Shown here: in pieces, positions 27,934 through 37,845 of the stretch | Layout: every line of letters begins with the position of its first letter | Position numbering within the stretch: position 1 is the first letter of the stretch | Assembly (NCBI GenBank): GCA_016715105.1 | Contig: JADKBO010000059.1 | Span: 186,001 to 250,000, forward strand | Origin: Saprospiraceae bacterium | GTDB taxonomy: Bacteria > Bacteroidota > Bacteroidia > Chitinophagales > Saprospiraceae | Length of the DNA stretch: 64,000 bases | Direction: 5' to 3' | Made by a program: the position numbers and the translations under genes | Notes under the pieces: model-generated | What the model saw: only the letters and a program-made list of their open reading frames with translations | Told to the model about the DNA's origin: nothing | Database searches by the model: none

Positions 27934-29903
27934 CTACTTCACAATTTTTTGAAGGATATCATTATTGACCTGAACTTTATATTTGGCCTTCAAAGCCGCA
28001 ACCCAGTCTTTTTCCAATTGATCTTGATAATCAGCAACTACATAACCTCTTGAATCTTTCAAAGATTTTTGAGATGCGGGCATGATTTTTTCTATTCTGG
28101 TAAATGAATAAGTATCACTGCCATTGATGGATTCCATAGGTGTAATTGTCTTTTTCTTCCAAGGAATTTTTTCACTTTCTTTATCAGATTTCAAGATTTC
28201 AACTGGCTCGTAAGTCAGCACTTCAGAATCAACATTGTATTTTTTGGCCAATTTCTCACCAGACTTTTTCTTGCCATCTTTGTATATTTTTGCTGCCAAT
28301 GCTGCGTCATTGGTTTTGATGGTAATTTTTTCGCCCAGTAACCTTTCTTCATTCATGTATTTATTCCTGTTTTTGCTAAAATAATTAGCTAGGCCTACAG
28401 TGTCTTGATTGGCTCTGTCCCAAACAGCATTTTTCGTAACTTCAAAAAGTAGAATACCTTCTTCATATTCTCTCATCAATGATTTGAAATCAGGATATTT
28501 CTTTTCTAAATTTCCTTGTTCAAAAGCGATGGTTTTTTCTTCTTTGAATGCTTCATAAAGTGCGTTGATAGGTTCTTCTATGCTATTGACTGTTTTGTCA
28601 TAACGCAACCTGATCCTTGTATTTTTTTGAGCGTAGGTTGCAAAGTCAGATAAGGTATATTTGTTATTGTCATCAAATGCCATCAAGGTATTGCCCATCA
28701 GGTCACTGGATTTTGGTTCCCATTTAAAGGTGTAAAATTCATCGTCTAGACCGGCACCAAACTTTTGGAGTAGAGCTAAATCTTCTTTGAAATTGCTCGC
28801 TTGTCTGATATTGGAAAGCAATGAAGTTTTGGTTTTTGCATAGCGATCATCATTTTTTATCCGCTGCTCATAATATTTCTTAAAATTATCATCATCTAGT
28901 GGATCGTGATTGCGCACTAGTTTGAGGATATGCCAGCCAGCTCTTGTTTCAAGTGGTTTGGAGTAAGATCCTGGAGTTTTTAGTGCAAAAGCAGCATCTT
29001 CAAAGTTTCTTTCATAAGTATTGATGCCAAATACTGGCAATAAACCACCTCCTCTGGAAGATTGCTCATCTTCAGAAAGGGTTGCTGCCAAATTTTCCCA
29101 GTTGCCACCATTTTGTAATTGGCTGTAGATGTTTTCTATTTTGGTTTTATCTCCTGCGGGATCTGTACTTTTTCTGATCAAAATATGGGCAACCTCTACT
29201 TCACCTCTTGCAGGCCTCTCCTCTGTTACTTTGATGATGTGCCAACCAATTCTTGATCTCACTGGTTTGGAATATTTTCCAATAGGAGTGTTGTACAACA
29301 TGCTTTCAAATTCGTAAAAACCATTGGGCATCATGGCAGTAAAAAATCCCATGTCACCACCTGCTTCACTTGTCAATTTATCTTCTGAGAAAAAACGCAC
29401 CATGTTTTCAAATGGAGCCCCAGCTTGTAGTCTCTCATAAGCTTCATCGATGGTTTTTTTCTTTGCGGCTACGATAGAATCATCTGCTCCATTTGGGATT
29501 GCAACAAAAATGTGGCTAAACTTCACGTCCTTTTTGATCCTTTCTTTTAGCTCATTCAATAAATAATCATTGACACCCTTATCCATGATGTAAGAACTCG
29601 CCAATTGCCTTTTGTATCCTTCAAGTTCTTCTTGCAAACTGGTGATCGTATCCAATTTGGTAGTTCTGGCTTCGTTGACTTTGAGCTTGAACTTGGTATA
29701 AAGGTCTAGATATTCATCGATACTAGCTTTGCTATAGTTGGCTTCCTTGCCATTATTTTCTCATAAATATATTTGAATTCTCCAACTGAAACTGGGATGT
29801 TTCCCACAGTCATCAAGATATCCTCAGACTTTTGTGCGCCTGCTATAAAAGATATGGAAATGAAAATAAAAACAAAACTAATTTGCTTGAAACGTGCCAT
29901 CAT
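27934..29903 (-). CDS. PpiC-type peptidylprolyl isomerase with two parvulin domains, frame broken
   Basis: First gene of the periplasmic folding operon. The N-terminal frame (ATG at 29903) encodes a signal peptide (QISFVFIFISISFIAGAQ) and VGNIPVSVGEFKYIYEK, then runs off frame. The shifted frame continues as NNGKEANYSKASIDEYLDLY and then through the rest of the protein. One A missing from the run at about 29756-29759 (T-run on the plus strand) accounts for it; restored length is ~656 residues. Two parvulin domains are visible (FSHIFVAIPNG ... GMGFF-like, and VEVAHILIRKS ... GGGLLPVFG). It acts in the periplasm on unfolded exported proteins by family analogy. Confidence 0.85.
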
Positions 29904-30046
29904 AATGTCTGTTGATAATGTCTTTTTGCTACTCAAATGTTAAAATCCGAGAAAACTCGGGCAAATTTAATCTATTAAACTGATTTGTAATCAAAAGTAT
30001 ACCATTCAAAAGTGATTGGTCCATTATATAGTAAGGTGTTTAATCA

Positions 30047-30655
30047 TTATTGATTGGTCCATTTCCAGGTTTCAATCATCCTGTCCACGTCCTGTTTTAT
30101 AAAGTCATAGACAATTTTAGTAGAGTCTGCGTTCACTTTTGAATTGAAATACAACGAAGCCCGGACAAAGTTTCGTGTGGAGTCAGACAAATAAAATTGC
30201 AATGGTGAGGCTACTGCTCCTTCTATCTCAAAATAAAGTCCATGTACATTTTGATCCGGATTATCAATTATTTGCTCATTTCTATAATTGGCTTTTATAT
30301 TGTGCTCGCCTACCAGTTTAAATACATCTGTGACTAATTCGTCAAAACGCGCCCTATTTTGTATCGGATAATAACTAAAATGTAAGCTAGCCATCAACCC
30401 TTTGGCTTCCAGGTCAAACCAACATGGATCAAGTGGTTTTTCTTCAAAAAAATTGGTGTCTTGTTCAAAGGCCATGTAGTCAGGGTATTCAAAGGTCATA
30501 TTACACTTCGCTTGGTCAAATGAAACGTAGTGCTTTTGCGGAAAAATGACTCTGGGATACATATGAGGTTTTGGAGTCTTTTCTGGCTGAGAACCGCATG
30601 AAACCAACATCATAGCCAGCAATACAGAAGCAAAAAGCGAATGATATTTATTCAT
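30047..30655 (-). CDS. gldD: Gliding motility lipoprotein GldD
   Basis: A 202-residue lipoprotein: the signal peptide ends MMLVSC with the lipidation Cys at about residue 20. The mature protein starts with the family block KPHMYPRVIFPQKHY and includes CNMTFEYPDYMAFEQD and PCWFDLEAKGL, which identify GldD. GldD is required for gliding and T9SS function in Flavobacterium; in non-gliding Bacteroidota its role is less clear. Its start overlaps the gldE end by eight bases, giving the conserved gldE-gldD pair. Confidence 0.93.
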   Translation of the reverse strand: MNKYHSLFASVLLAMMLVSCGSQPEKTPKPHMYPRVIFPQKHYVSFDQAKCNMTFEYPDYMAFEQDTNFFEEKPLDPCWFDLEAKGLMASLHFSYYPIQNRARFDELVTDVFKLVGEHNIKANYRNEQIIDNPDQNVHGLYFEIEGAVASPLQFYLSDSTRNFVRASLYFNSKVNADSTKIVYDFIKQDVDRMIETWKWTNQ

Positions 30656-32077
30656 CGATTCTGTTGATTCTAAGGTTTATTTTCTCTATTCTTCTTTGGG
30701 TTGCACTCACGATTTTCAAAGTTACATCCTTGACATTGAGCTCTTTTTCTGCCCTAGGTATTGAGCCAATATGTTCAATAACGAGACCCGCAAGAGAATC
30801 AGAATTTTGTTTTACATCATCGAAATAACCACTTTTTTCACCAATTATGCGGCAGACATCGTTGAGTAAGGTTTTACCTTCAAAGATGAAATTGTCAGCA
30901 TCAAGTTGTATGTAATTGACATCCTCATCTTCATCAAATTCGTCCTTGATATCGCCAATCACCTCTTCCATGATGTCTTCCAAGGTAATGATTCCCAAGG
31001 TGCCACCAAACTCATCCACCACAATGGCCATGTGCATTCTTTTCAACTGAAAATCACGCAACAAGTCATCTATTTTTCTAGATTCAGGAACATAAAAAAC
31101 GGTATCCCTGATGAGGTCCATCCATTTGAAATCTTTCTTTTCGTGGGTGTAACCCAATAAGTCCTTGACGTATAAAATACCGATGATGTGGTCCAGGTCT
31201 TCAGAGTGGACAGGTATTCTAGAATAGCCTGATTCACGCACGATGGCTAAAATTTCTGCAAAATCCTGACTTTCTTCCAGCGTAACAATATCCACTCTGG
31301 GCTTCATTACTTGTTTGGCTGATAAATCACCAAATTTGATAATGCCTTTCAGAATGTCTGCTTGCTGCGTTTGACCTTCTTCTTCCTGCACAGTTAGGTC
31401 GATGGCTGCATCAAGGTCTTCCTTGCTAGTGCCAGTTTGATAAGTGCGATTTCTGTTGATTCGATTTTCCAAACCTGTACTCCAACCCACCAAAATGCTA
31501 CTAAAAGGACTGAAAAAAAAATTCATAGCTTTAAGTGGAGTAGACATCAATTTGGCAACAGTCAAGTGATTGTTACCTGCATAAAACTTTGGAGCAATTT
31601 CACCAAATAGTAATAAAATAATGGTGACAAAAACCGTGGTAATTAGAAATTGTATGATGTTTGAAATGGTACTAATTTCTATCCAACCCAATGAGATGTA
31701 CCTATCAATAAATGCAGAAGTAACTTGTAAATTTTCTAAGGTGATGACTTGGCTGACTACAATTTCAGAAACAATGACCAAAGCAATATTGACAAAGTTG
31801 TTGCCAATCAAAATAGTTGCCAAAAGTTTGCGAGGCTTTTCCTCAGCTCCAAAATTCTATTAGCTGCGATTGAATTTTCTTCTTCCAATAATCGCAATTG
31901 ATTGGGATTCAATCCAAAAAAAGCTACTTCTGAAGCTGAAATGAGACCAGAACATGTAAGCAATAAAACCATTAAAATGACAAAAATCAATATTCCTGAA
32001 GGCAAGATTTCTGCACCAGTCAAAGCAATAAAGGGCAGTAAACTTGCGGTATGATAAGACGGAGGCTCGGATTCCAA
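30648..32077 (-). CDS. gldE: Gliding motility-associated protein GldE (CNNM/CBS type), frame broken
   Basis: Two frames form one ~476-residue protein. The first (TTG start at 32077, with an in-frame TAA two codons upstream) covers two membrane segments and SEVAFFGLNPNQL, ending off frame after ILELRK. The second resumes KPRKLLATILIGNNFVNI and continues through the DUF21 membrane domain, two CBS motifs (MKPRVDIVTLEESQDF, ILYVKDLLGY, VDEFGGTLGIITLEDIMEE) and a CorC/HlyC C-terminal domain. One A missing in the run near 31833 explains the break. GldE is a paralogue of magnesium/cobalt efflux proteins, required alongside GldD. Confidence 0.9.
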
Positions 32078-32124
32078 AATTTATTGTTTAGTTAAACCAT
32101 ATACACTTCCCACTGATTTGCATT

Positions 32125-32580
32125 TTAAAATGGCAAATCATCATGAGAAGCGTTGTCGTGAGACTCAGACTTAGGAGCTTCCGTGGAAGTAGGTTTTGAG
32201 TACGAGCCACCGAAATGATCTGGCTCTTCACCTGGTAACGGAATGTCGTTTCTTTCCCTTTTGTCAAGTGATCTGAGCACGTTGGCTTCTATCTCAGTCG
32301 TATATTTTTCTACACCGTTATTATCCTTGAATGACCTGGTTCTGAGCCTGCCTTCAACGTAAACCATGCTACCTTTCTTGAGCTGCTTTTCGGCTGTGTC
32401 AGCCAATGCTCTCCAAGCGATCACATTGTGCCACTCTGTGTTGGTTTGCCAGTTACCTTCCTTATCCCGATAGTTTTCGTTGGTGGCGATGGCCAGTCTT
32501 GCAACTGAAGATCCATTTTCGAGATGTCTTACTTCAGGATCTCTTCCGAGATTTCCTATCAGTGTTACTTTATTAATCAT
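32125..32580 (-). CDS. ssb: Single-stranded DNA-binding protein
   Basis: A 151-residue protein. The OB-fold spans residues 1-105 with the canonical opening MINKVTLIGNLGRDPEVR, WHNVIAWRALADTAEKQL and GSMVYVEGRLRTRSF. A flexible acidic linker leads to the C-terminal tip HDDLPF used to recruit partner proteins. It coats single-stranded DNA during replication, repair and recombination. It lies between mutY and gldE, a gene order widely conserved in Bacteroidota. Confidence 0.97.
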   Translation of the reverse strand: MINKVTLIGNLGRDPEVRHLENGSSVARLAIATNENYRDKEGNWQTNTEWHNVIAWRALADTAEKQLKKGSMVYVEGRLRTRSFKDNNGVEKYTTEIEANVLRSLDKRERNDIPLPGEEPDHFGGSYSKPTSTEAPKSESHDNASHDDLPF

Positions 32581-32604
32581 ATTACTAAGATTTATAGATC
32601 ATTC

Positions 32605-32612
32605 CAAATATA
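32605..32612 (-). promoter_or_regulatory. Candidate -7 box upstream of ssb
   Basis: The minus-strand octamer TATATTTG lies 25 bases before the ssb start, in the short gap after mutY. No well-placed TTTG partner is visible, so it is only a partial match to the phylum's promoter consensus. Confidence 0.35.
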
Positions 32613-32618
32613 TGTCAA

Positions 32619-33692
32619 TTATCGATTGATGTGCCCATTAGCAGTCAAAAATCGAAGTAATAACTTTGGAAATGCAAAATTGTCCAGATTTTCAATAGGG
32701 ACAAAGAAATAAGGCGTGTTATTTGTAAATAGTTCAAAATTTCCTTCAATTTTATAGATAGTAGCCTCCAAATAGAGGTGAGTTAACACATGTCGGTCCA
32801 ATTTACTGCTATGGTTGATGATGTATTGATCACTTACAGCGCTATTTATTTTTTTAAAAAATTGAATAACTTCTTCTATTTGTAAGGAAGAATTTTGGTT
32901 TTCTATGAGCGGCAACTCATATAGACCTTCCCAGATGTCTCCTTTTTCACGCCTTTTTATTGCGATTTCATCTCCTCTTTGTAGCCACAAGTAGTGAAAG
33001 TATCTTGTTTTTTTAGTGATTTTGCCAGCTTTTACAGGTAATTGAGACACTAAGTTGGCTTTGAAAGCAATGCAAACGTCATTGAAATTACAAGTTTGAC
33101 AAAATGGATTAGCTGATTTGCAAGCCAAAGCACCAAAATCCATCATTGCCTGATTGAATCGACCTGGATTTTTTTCATCTATCAACCGATCAATTTCCTT
33201 TTGAATAGCCTTTCTCCCAGCTGGTTTATCAATGGGGGAGTCTATTCCATATATTCTTGCAATAACCCGCATCACATTCCCATCCATCACAGCATGTTTT
33301 CCACCAAATGCAAAACTAGAAATGGCTGCAGCAGTGTAAGGTCCGATGCCTTTCAATGCCAGAATTTCTTCATAGTTTTTTGGGAATTGACCATTGTGGA
33401 TGGCAACAATTTGTTTGGCGGCTGCGTGCATATTTCGAGCCCTGCTGTAGTAACCCAAACCTTCCCACATTTTCAAAATTTCATCTTCTGAGGCTGCTGC
33501 CAATGCACTTACCGTTGGCCACTTTTGCATAAACCTGAGATAATAGGGTGTGCCTTGCTCAACCCTAGTTTGTTGGAGGATGATTTCTGATACCCAAACC
33601 TGGTAACCATCCGCATTTTCTTTCCAGGGCAGGTAGCGTTCTATGCTGTCGTGCCATGAATATAATTTGCCGAGAAATTCGCTTTCCTTCAA
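32619..33692 (-). CDS. mutY: A/G-specific adenine glycosylase MutY
   Basis: A 357-residue protein. MutY removes adenine mispaired with 8-oxoguanine. The catalytic Glu36 sits in SEIILQQTRV; the helix-hairpin-helix LKGIGPYTAAA is at 113-123 and the catalytic Asp137 in VMDGNV. The 4Fe-4S cluster ligands are Cys191, Cys198, Cys201 and Cys207 with the standard spacing. The C-terminal NUDIX-like domain for 8-oxoG recognition follows (YFHYLWLQRGDEIAIKRRE). It heads the mutY-ssb-gldE-gldD cluster and is divergent from the esterase gene. Confidence 0.96.
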   Translation of the reverse strand: MKESEFLGKLYSWHDSIERYLPWKENADGYQVWVSEIILQQTRVEQGTPYYLRFMQKWPTVSALAAASEDEILKMWEGLGYYSRARNMHAAAKQIVAIHNGQFPKNYEEILALKGIGPYTAAAISSFAFGGKHAVMDGNVMRVIARIYGIDSPIDKPAGRKAIQKEIDRLIDEKNPGRFNQAMMDFGALACKSANPFCQTCNFNDVCIAFKANLVSQLPVKAGKITKKTRYFHYLWLQRGDEIAIKRREKGDIWEGLYELPLIENQNSSLQIEEVIQFFKKINSAVSDQYIINHSSKLDRHVLTHLYLEATIYKIEGNFELFTNNTPYFFVPIENLDNFAFPKLLLRFLTANGHINR

Positions 33693-33804
33693 AATTGCAT
33701 ACTTTTGCGAGATGTTAATAACTGTTGAGGATGTTCATAACTTTTCAAAAACTCAAACGTTATGTAAATATCTATTTTGGCACAATACTACAAATATTAT
33801 AACT

Positions 33805-34797
33805 ATGTATAAGATGAGGAACTTTGGTTTCTATATATTCTTTTGTGCTTCACTTTTGATCATTTCTTGTGGTGAAGATGCTATCATTGAACCAGTTGAT
33901 GTTTGCGAAACCAACAGGTTTAATCAGGAAGTATTCAATAGTGTCACCGTAAGTGAAAACGTCATTTATGCGAGAGCAGTAGGGGTAACAAATCTAGAGC
34001 AAATTCTGGTCATGGATGTATACGAACCAGCTCAAGACGCAGATTTGGATAAAAGACCGCTCATCATTTGGGTTCACGGGGGTTCTTTTTTCAGTGGTGA
34101 TAAAACAGAACTGGCAGATTTATGTCAAATGGGTGCCAAACGCGGTTTTGTAACTGCAACCACAAATTATAGAATGCTCAATTTTGCCAATGGTTTGCCT
34201 GACACAACTGCCCTCACGGATATCGTTATCAAAGCAACGAGAGACCTCAAGAGTGCTGTAAACTTTTTTGTGGATGATGCTCGAGGTGCAAATAAATATA
34301 AAATTGACACAACAAAAATTTTCCTTGGAGGTGTTTCAGCTGGAGCAATAACTGCTTTACATGCTACCTACCTTGACGATAATGATGAACAACCAGATTT
34401 TTTGAAAAAAGCAATCGCCAACAATTCAGGTTTGGAACCAAGGCCAACTTCCCCCGTAAAATCGAGGGTTAAAGCAGTAATCAGCCTTAGTGGAGCAATC
34501 GTCAATACCAATGTTATACAAAAAGATGAAGCACCCATTTACAGTATTCATGGAGATGCAGATGATGTGGTACCCATACAAAAAGGCTTTGTAGGTGGTC
34601 AAAGTTTGGCTATTCTGGAAATGTTTGGCAGTCAAAGTATAGACACCTACGCCAAATCTATTGGTCTACCCTCAAGTTTCATAAAAGTACCTGGCGGCGG
34701 CCACGTGGACATTTATTTTGATGCCAAATACGCCTCCCAAATCACCCAATTCAATACCAATGTCTACAATGGTTTGAAAGATTTTATTTGCCAGTAG
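33805..34797 (+). CDS. Alpha/beta-hydrolase lipoprotein, carboxylesterase-like
   Basis: The ATG at 33805 (or 33814, three codons later) gives a ~330-residue protein whose signal peptide ends LLIISC, a lipobox. The open frame upstream overlaps mutY and is not credible. The hydrolase fold shows the oxyanion-hole HGGSFFSGDK, nucleophile motif GGVSAGAI, acid residue in HGDADDVVP and catalytic His in GGGHVDIY, typical of secreted carboxylesterases/lipases of the HSL or CE family. Substrate is unknown. The stop is followed directly by a GGCGGAAGGCCTTC repeat fragment. Confidence 0.82.
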   Translation: MYKMRNFGFYIFFCASLLIISCGEDAIIEPVDVCETNRFNQEVFNSVTVSENVIYARAVGVTNLEQILVMDVYEPAQDADLDKRPLIIWVHGGSFFSGDKTELADLCQMGAKRGFVTATTNYRMLNFANGLPDTTALTDIVIKATRDLKSAVNFFVDDARGANKYKIDTTKIFLGGVSAGAITALHATYLDDNDEQPDFLKKAIANNSGLEPRPTSPVKSRVKAVISLSGAIVNTNVIQKDEAPIYSIHGDADDVVPIQKGFVGGQSLAILEMFGSQSIDTYAKSIGLPSSFIKVPGGGHVDIYFDAKYASQITQFNTNVYNGLKDFICQ

Positions 34798-35242
34798 AGG
34801 CGGAAGGCCTTCACACCCAGCAAGATTTAAACCATTTAACATTACACATCTGACATTTCACTTTTGACATCTCAAACATTTACCATTCATTTGTGCAAAA
34901 TGGAAATGGGCAAGCCCTTTCCTTACGAAAGTTCCATTTCACATTTCACATAAAAGTCATGGCATGCCATGACACAACAAATTCCTCACCATTTACTATT
35001 TACTATTTACTGTTTACATCTCACATCTTACATCTCACATCTTACATCTCACATCTTACATCTCACATCCCCCATCTTACATCTTACATCTCACGTCTAA
35101 CATCTCACAAATCCCCACCATTCACTATTTACTATTCACCATTTACCAACCCGCATTTATTCATTTACAACACCACAAATCCACTTCAATTTAGTATATA
35201 TATAATAAAATTTCTAAATTTGATTCCGATAAAAAACAAAAT
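34798..35242. repeat. Low-complexity intergenic region with 14-bp tandem repeat
   Basis: 445 bases without a gene. The first 17 bases resemble the GGC..GGCCTT..GCC hairpin family. An 18-bp perfect palindrome GTCATGGCATGCCATGAC is at 34956-34973. From 35016 a 14-bp unit ACATCTCACATCTT is repeated three times exactly and then degenerately to about 35108; the surrounding DNA is unusually poor in G on the plus strand (CATTTACTATTTACT blocks on both sides). A TAAATTTG box at 35215-35222 could be the -7 element for murA, but no matching -33 element is seen. Confidence 0.7.
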
Positions 35243-36559
35243 ATGGCCAATACAGCATTTAGAGTCAAAGGTAATGCAAGTTTAAAAGGTGATTTACAAC
35301 CACAAGGAGCTAAAAATGAAGCACTTCAGATAGTGAGTGCAGTTTTGCTTACAGCAGAAAAAGTAACCATTCACAATGTCCCAGACATCATCGATGTCAA
35401 TCTTTTGATCAATTTGTTGATGGGTTTGGGCGTCAAAGTAACAAAAGCAGGCCATGAAACATTTACATTTCAAGCAGACGATATAGATTTAGAATATTTT
35501 GGATCTGAAGCATATCAACAAGATGCCAAAAAGATCAGAGGAAGTGTGATGTTGTTGGGGCCACTTTTGGCTAGGTATGGAAAAGCATTTTTACCAAAAC
35601 CAGGTGGTGATAAAATAGGACGACGCAGATTGGATACCCACTTTTTGGGATTTCAAGAGCTTGGTGCGGAATTTAAGTATGAGGAAGAATCGGGTAAGTT
35701 TTTCTTGGAGGCAAAAAAACTGAAAGGTAAGTTCATTCTCATGGATGAAATATCAGTGACGGGCACTGCCAACATTGTCATGGCGGCTGTACTGGCAGAA
35801 GGGACTACCACCATTTATAATGCAGCTTGCGAACCATATCTTCAGCAAATTTGCAAAATGTTGAACAGGATGGGGGCCAAAATTCAAGGCGTTGGTTCCA
35901 ACTTATTGACCATCGAAGGAGTTGAAAAATTGGGTGGAACAGATCACACCATACTTCCCGATATGATTGAAATAGGAAGTTTCATTGGCCTAGCCGCCAT
36001 GACTCAAAGTGAAATTACCATTAAAAATGTATCTCTGCCAGACCTGGGAATCATTCCTACTGTGTTTCAAAAGCTGGGTGTGAAAATGGAATTCAGGGGA
36101 GATGATATTTATGTACCAGCTCAAGATTTATACGAGATTCAAACCTTCATAGATGGTTCTATATTGACAATCTATGATTCTCCTTGGCCAGGATTTACAC
36201 CAGACTTGATGAGTATTGTTTTGGTGGTCGCAACCCAAGCACGAGGTTCCTTATTGGTCCACCAAAAAATGTTTGAAAGCCGATTATTTTTTGTGGATAA
36301 GTTGATAGATATGGGCGCGCAGATTATATTGTGTGATCCTCATAGAGCCACTGTTATTGGAATGGAAAGGAAATTCAAATTGAGAGGCATCGAGATGAGT
36401 TCTCCAGATATTAGGGCCGGTGTTGCTTTGTTGATTGCCGCACTTTCAGCAGGTAGTCCGAGCATCATTCATAACATCAACCAGATAGATAGAGGATATC
36501 AAAACATCGACGGTAGACTCAATGCCATTGGAGCAGATATTGAGAGGATCATTTTGTAA
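35243..36559 (+). CDS. murA: UDP-N-acetylglucosamine 1-carboxyvinyltransferase MurA
   Basis: A 438-residue protein of full MurA length. It transfers enolpyruvate from PEP to UDP-GlcNAc, the first committed step of peptidoglycan synthesis. Family blocks: GDLQPQGAKNEALQI (substrate Lys/Asn), LLGPLLARYG, and SPDIRAGVALLIAALSA. In the active-site loop the residue normally Cys (Cys115 in E. coli) is Asp123 in KPGGDKIGRRRLD. A Cys-to-Asp change is known in several lineages to keep activity but prevent fosfomycin alkylation, so intrinsic fosfomycin resistance is predicted. It is transcribed alone. Confidence 0.93.
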   Translation: MANTAFRVKGNASLKGDLQPQGAKNEALQIVSAVLLTAEKVTIHNVPDIIDVNLLINLLMGLGVKVTKAGHETFTFQADDIDLEYFGSEAYQQDAKKIRGSVMLLGPLLARYGKAFLPKPGGDKIGRRRLDTHFLGFQELGAEFKYEEESGKFFLEAKKLKGKFILMDEISVTGTANIVMAAVLAEGTTTIYNAACEPYLQQICKMLNRMGAKIQGVGSNLLTIEGVEKLGGTDHTILPDMIEIGSFIGLAAMTQSEITIKNVSLPDLGIIPTVFQKLGVKMEFRGDDIYVPAQDLYEIQTFIDGSILTIYDSPWPGFTPDLMSIVLVVATQARGSLLVHQKMFESRLFFVDKLIDMGAQIILCDPHRATVIGMERKFKLRGIEMSSPDIRAGVALLIAALSAGSPSIIHNINQIDRGYQNIDGRLNAIGADIERIIL

Positions 36560-36759
36560 AAGAGTTTTCGTTGGATTAAGTCCAATGATGATAAGATAAA
36601 AGCGGCTTTTAAAGCGCAAATTTTGTGAAAATATTGACTTATTTGTGAAAAATCATACTCAATTGGTTTTTCAAAGATATGCGTTAATTTTAATGTTTAG
36701 TTTTGAGCCGTTTTTAGACCATTGTAAACTTTAAATACAAGTTTTTAACCGATAAAGGT

Positions 36760-37830
36760 ATGTTAGGAATTCTAAAAGAATCATGTCAAAGGGTAGCTCT
36801 TACCCCTGCTGCATGTAAAAAAATCAAAGACCAATTGGGTGTGACTGTGCAAGTCGAAAGTGGTGCAGGAGTTTCAGCTGGTTATCCAGACCATAGTTAC
36901 TCAGACATTGCAAATGTTTCAACCAGAGCGCAAGTGATAGCGACTTCTAAAGTTGTGGTGAGCGTTGACCCACTGCCGACAGATATCATGAGTCAATTGG
37001 CAACAGGCACAATCTTAGTGTCGATGTTTGAGCCATATAATAAGCCTGAAGTTGTGGGTGACCTCAAAGCAGCAGGCATGCAAGCTTTCAGTTTAGACAT
37101 GGTACCAAGGACTACACTGGCGCAGTCTATGGATGTTTTATCTTCAATGGCTTCATTAGCCGGATACAAAGCAGTACTCAAAGGGGCTGAAACCTGTAGC
37201 AGATGTCTACCCATGATGATGACTGCGGCTGGAACCATCAAACCAGCCAATATACTTGTCATTGGTGCTGGTGTTGCTGGACTCCAAGCTATTGCAACTG
37301 CAAAAAGGTTGGGTGCTAAAGTGAGTGCTTTTGATGTGAGGAGTTCTTCTAGAGAGGAAGTTCAATCACTTGGTGCTAAGTTTGTAGAAGTAGAAGGTGC
37401 TAAGGATGACAGTGCAGCTGGTGGATATGCGGTACAGCAATCTGAAGAATTTTTACAGAGACAAAAAGATGAAATCCACAAATTCGCTTCTAAATCAGAC
37501 ATCATCATTACCACTGCACAATTAAGGGGTAAAAAGGCGCCCATATTGGTCGAAGATCGTACGGTTGCGGCCATGATGCCAGGATCTGTCATAGTTGATT
37601 TAGCAGCAAGGTCAGGAGGCAATACCACCTTTACCAAAGAAGGAGTCGTGGTCACAGACAACCTCATCACCATCATTGGAGATAGTGATTTAGCTGATAC
37701 GATACCTGAGCATTCAAGTGATTTGCTCGCCAACAATTACTTCAATTTTATCAAACTTTTTATCAAAGACGGGCAAATCAATATTGATATGGCCAATCCG
37801 ATTTTGGAAAGCTCTTTGATTACCAAATAA
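36760..37830 (+). CDS. pntAA: NAD(P) transhydrogenase subunit alpha, part 1
   Basis: A 356-residue soluble domain I (dI) of proton-translocating transhydrogenase, which transfers hydride from NADH to NADP+ driven by proton motive force. The NAD-binding Rossmann fold has VIGAGVAGLQAIATAKRLGA near 167-186 and the family's QSMDVLSSMASLAGYKAV and ELRGKKAPILV-like segment (QLRGKKAPILVED). The alpha subunit is split, with the membrane part in the next gene 15 bases downstream. Upstream spacing of 200 bases holds no gene. First gene of the pnt operon. Confidence 0.95.
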   Translation: MLGILKESCQRVALTPAACKKIKDQLGVTVQVESGAGVSAGYPDHSYSDIANVSTRAQVIATSKVVVSVDPLPTDIMSQLATGTILVSMFEPYNKPEVVGDLKAAGMQAFSLDMVPRTTLAQSMDVLSSMASLAGYKAVLKGAETCSRCLPMMMTAAGTIKPANILVIGAGVAGLQAIATAKRLGAKVSAFDVRSSSREEVQSLGAKFVEVEGAKDDSAAGGYAVQQSEEFLQRQKDEIHKFASKSDIIITTAQLRGKKAPILVEDRTVAAMMPGSVIVDLAARSGGNTTFTKEGVVVTDNLITIIGDSDLADTIPEHSSDLLANNYFNFIKLFIKDGQINIDMANPILESSLITK

Positions 37831-37845
37831 GAAATAAGGACAATT

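Noticed and set aside
35016..35108. Possible CRISPR array
   Set aside because: The unit is 14 bp, contiguous and without unique spacers, so it is a simple tandem repeat. The 8-bp repeat at 40601-40648 was rejected for the same reason.
34893..35285. Open frame of 130 codons overlapping the murA start
   Set aside because: It is made of translated simple repeats (HLTSHIPHL type) and runs into murA in another frame.
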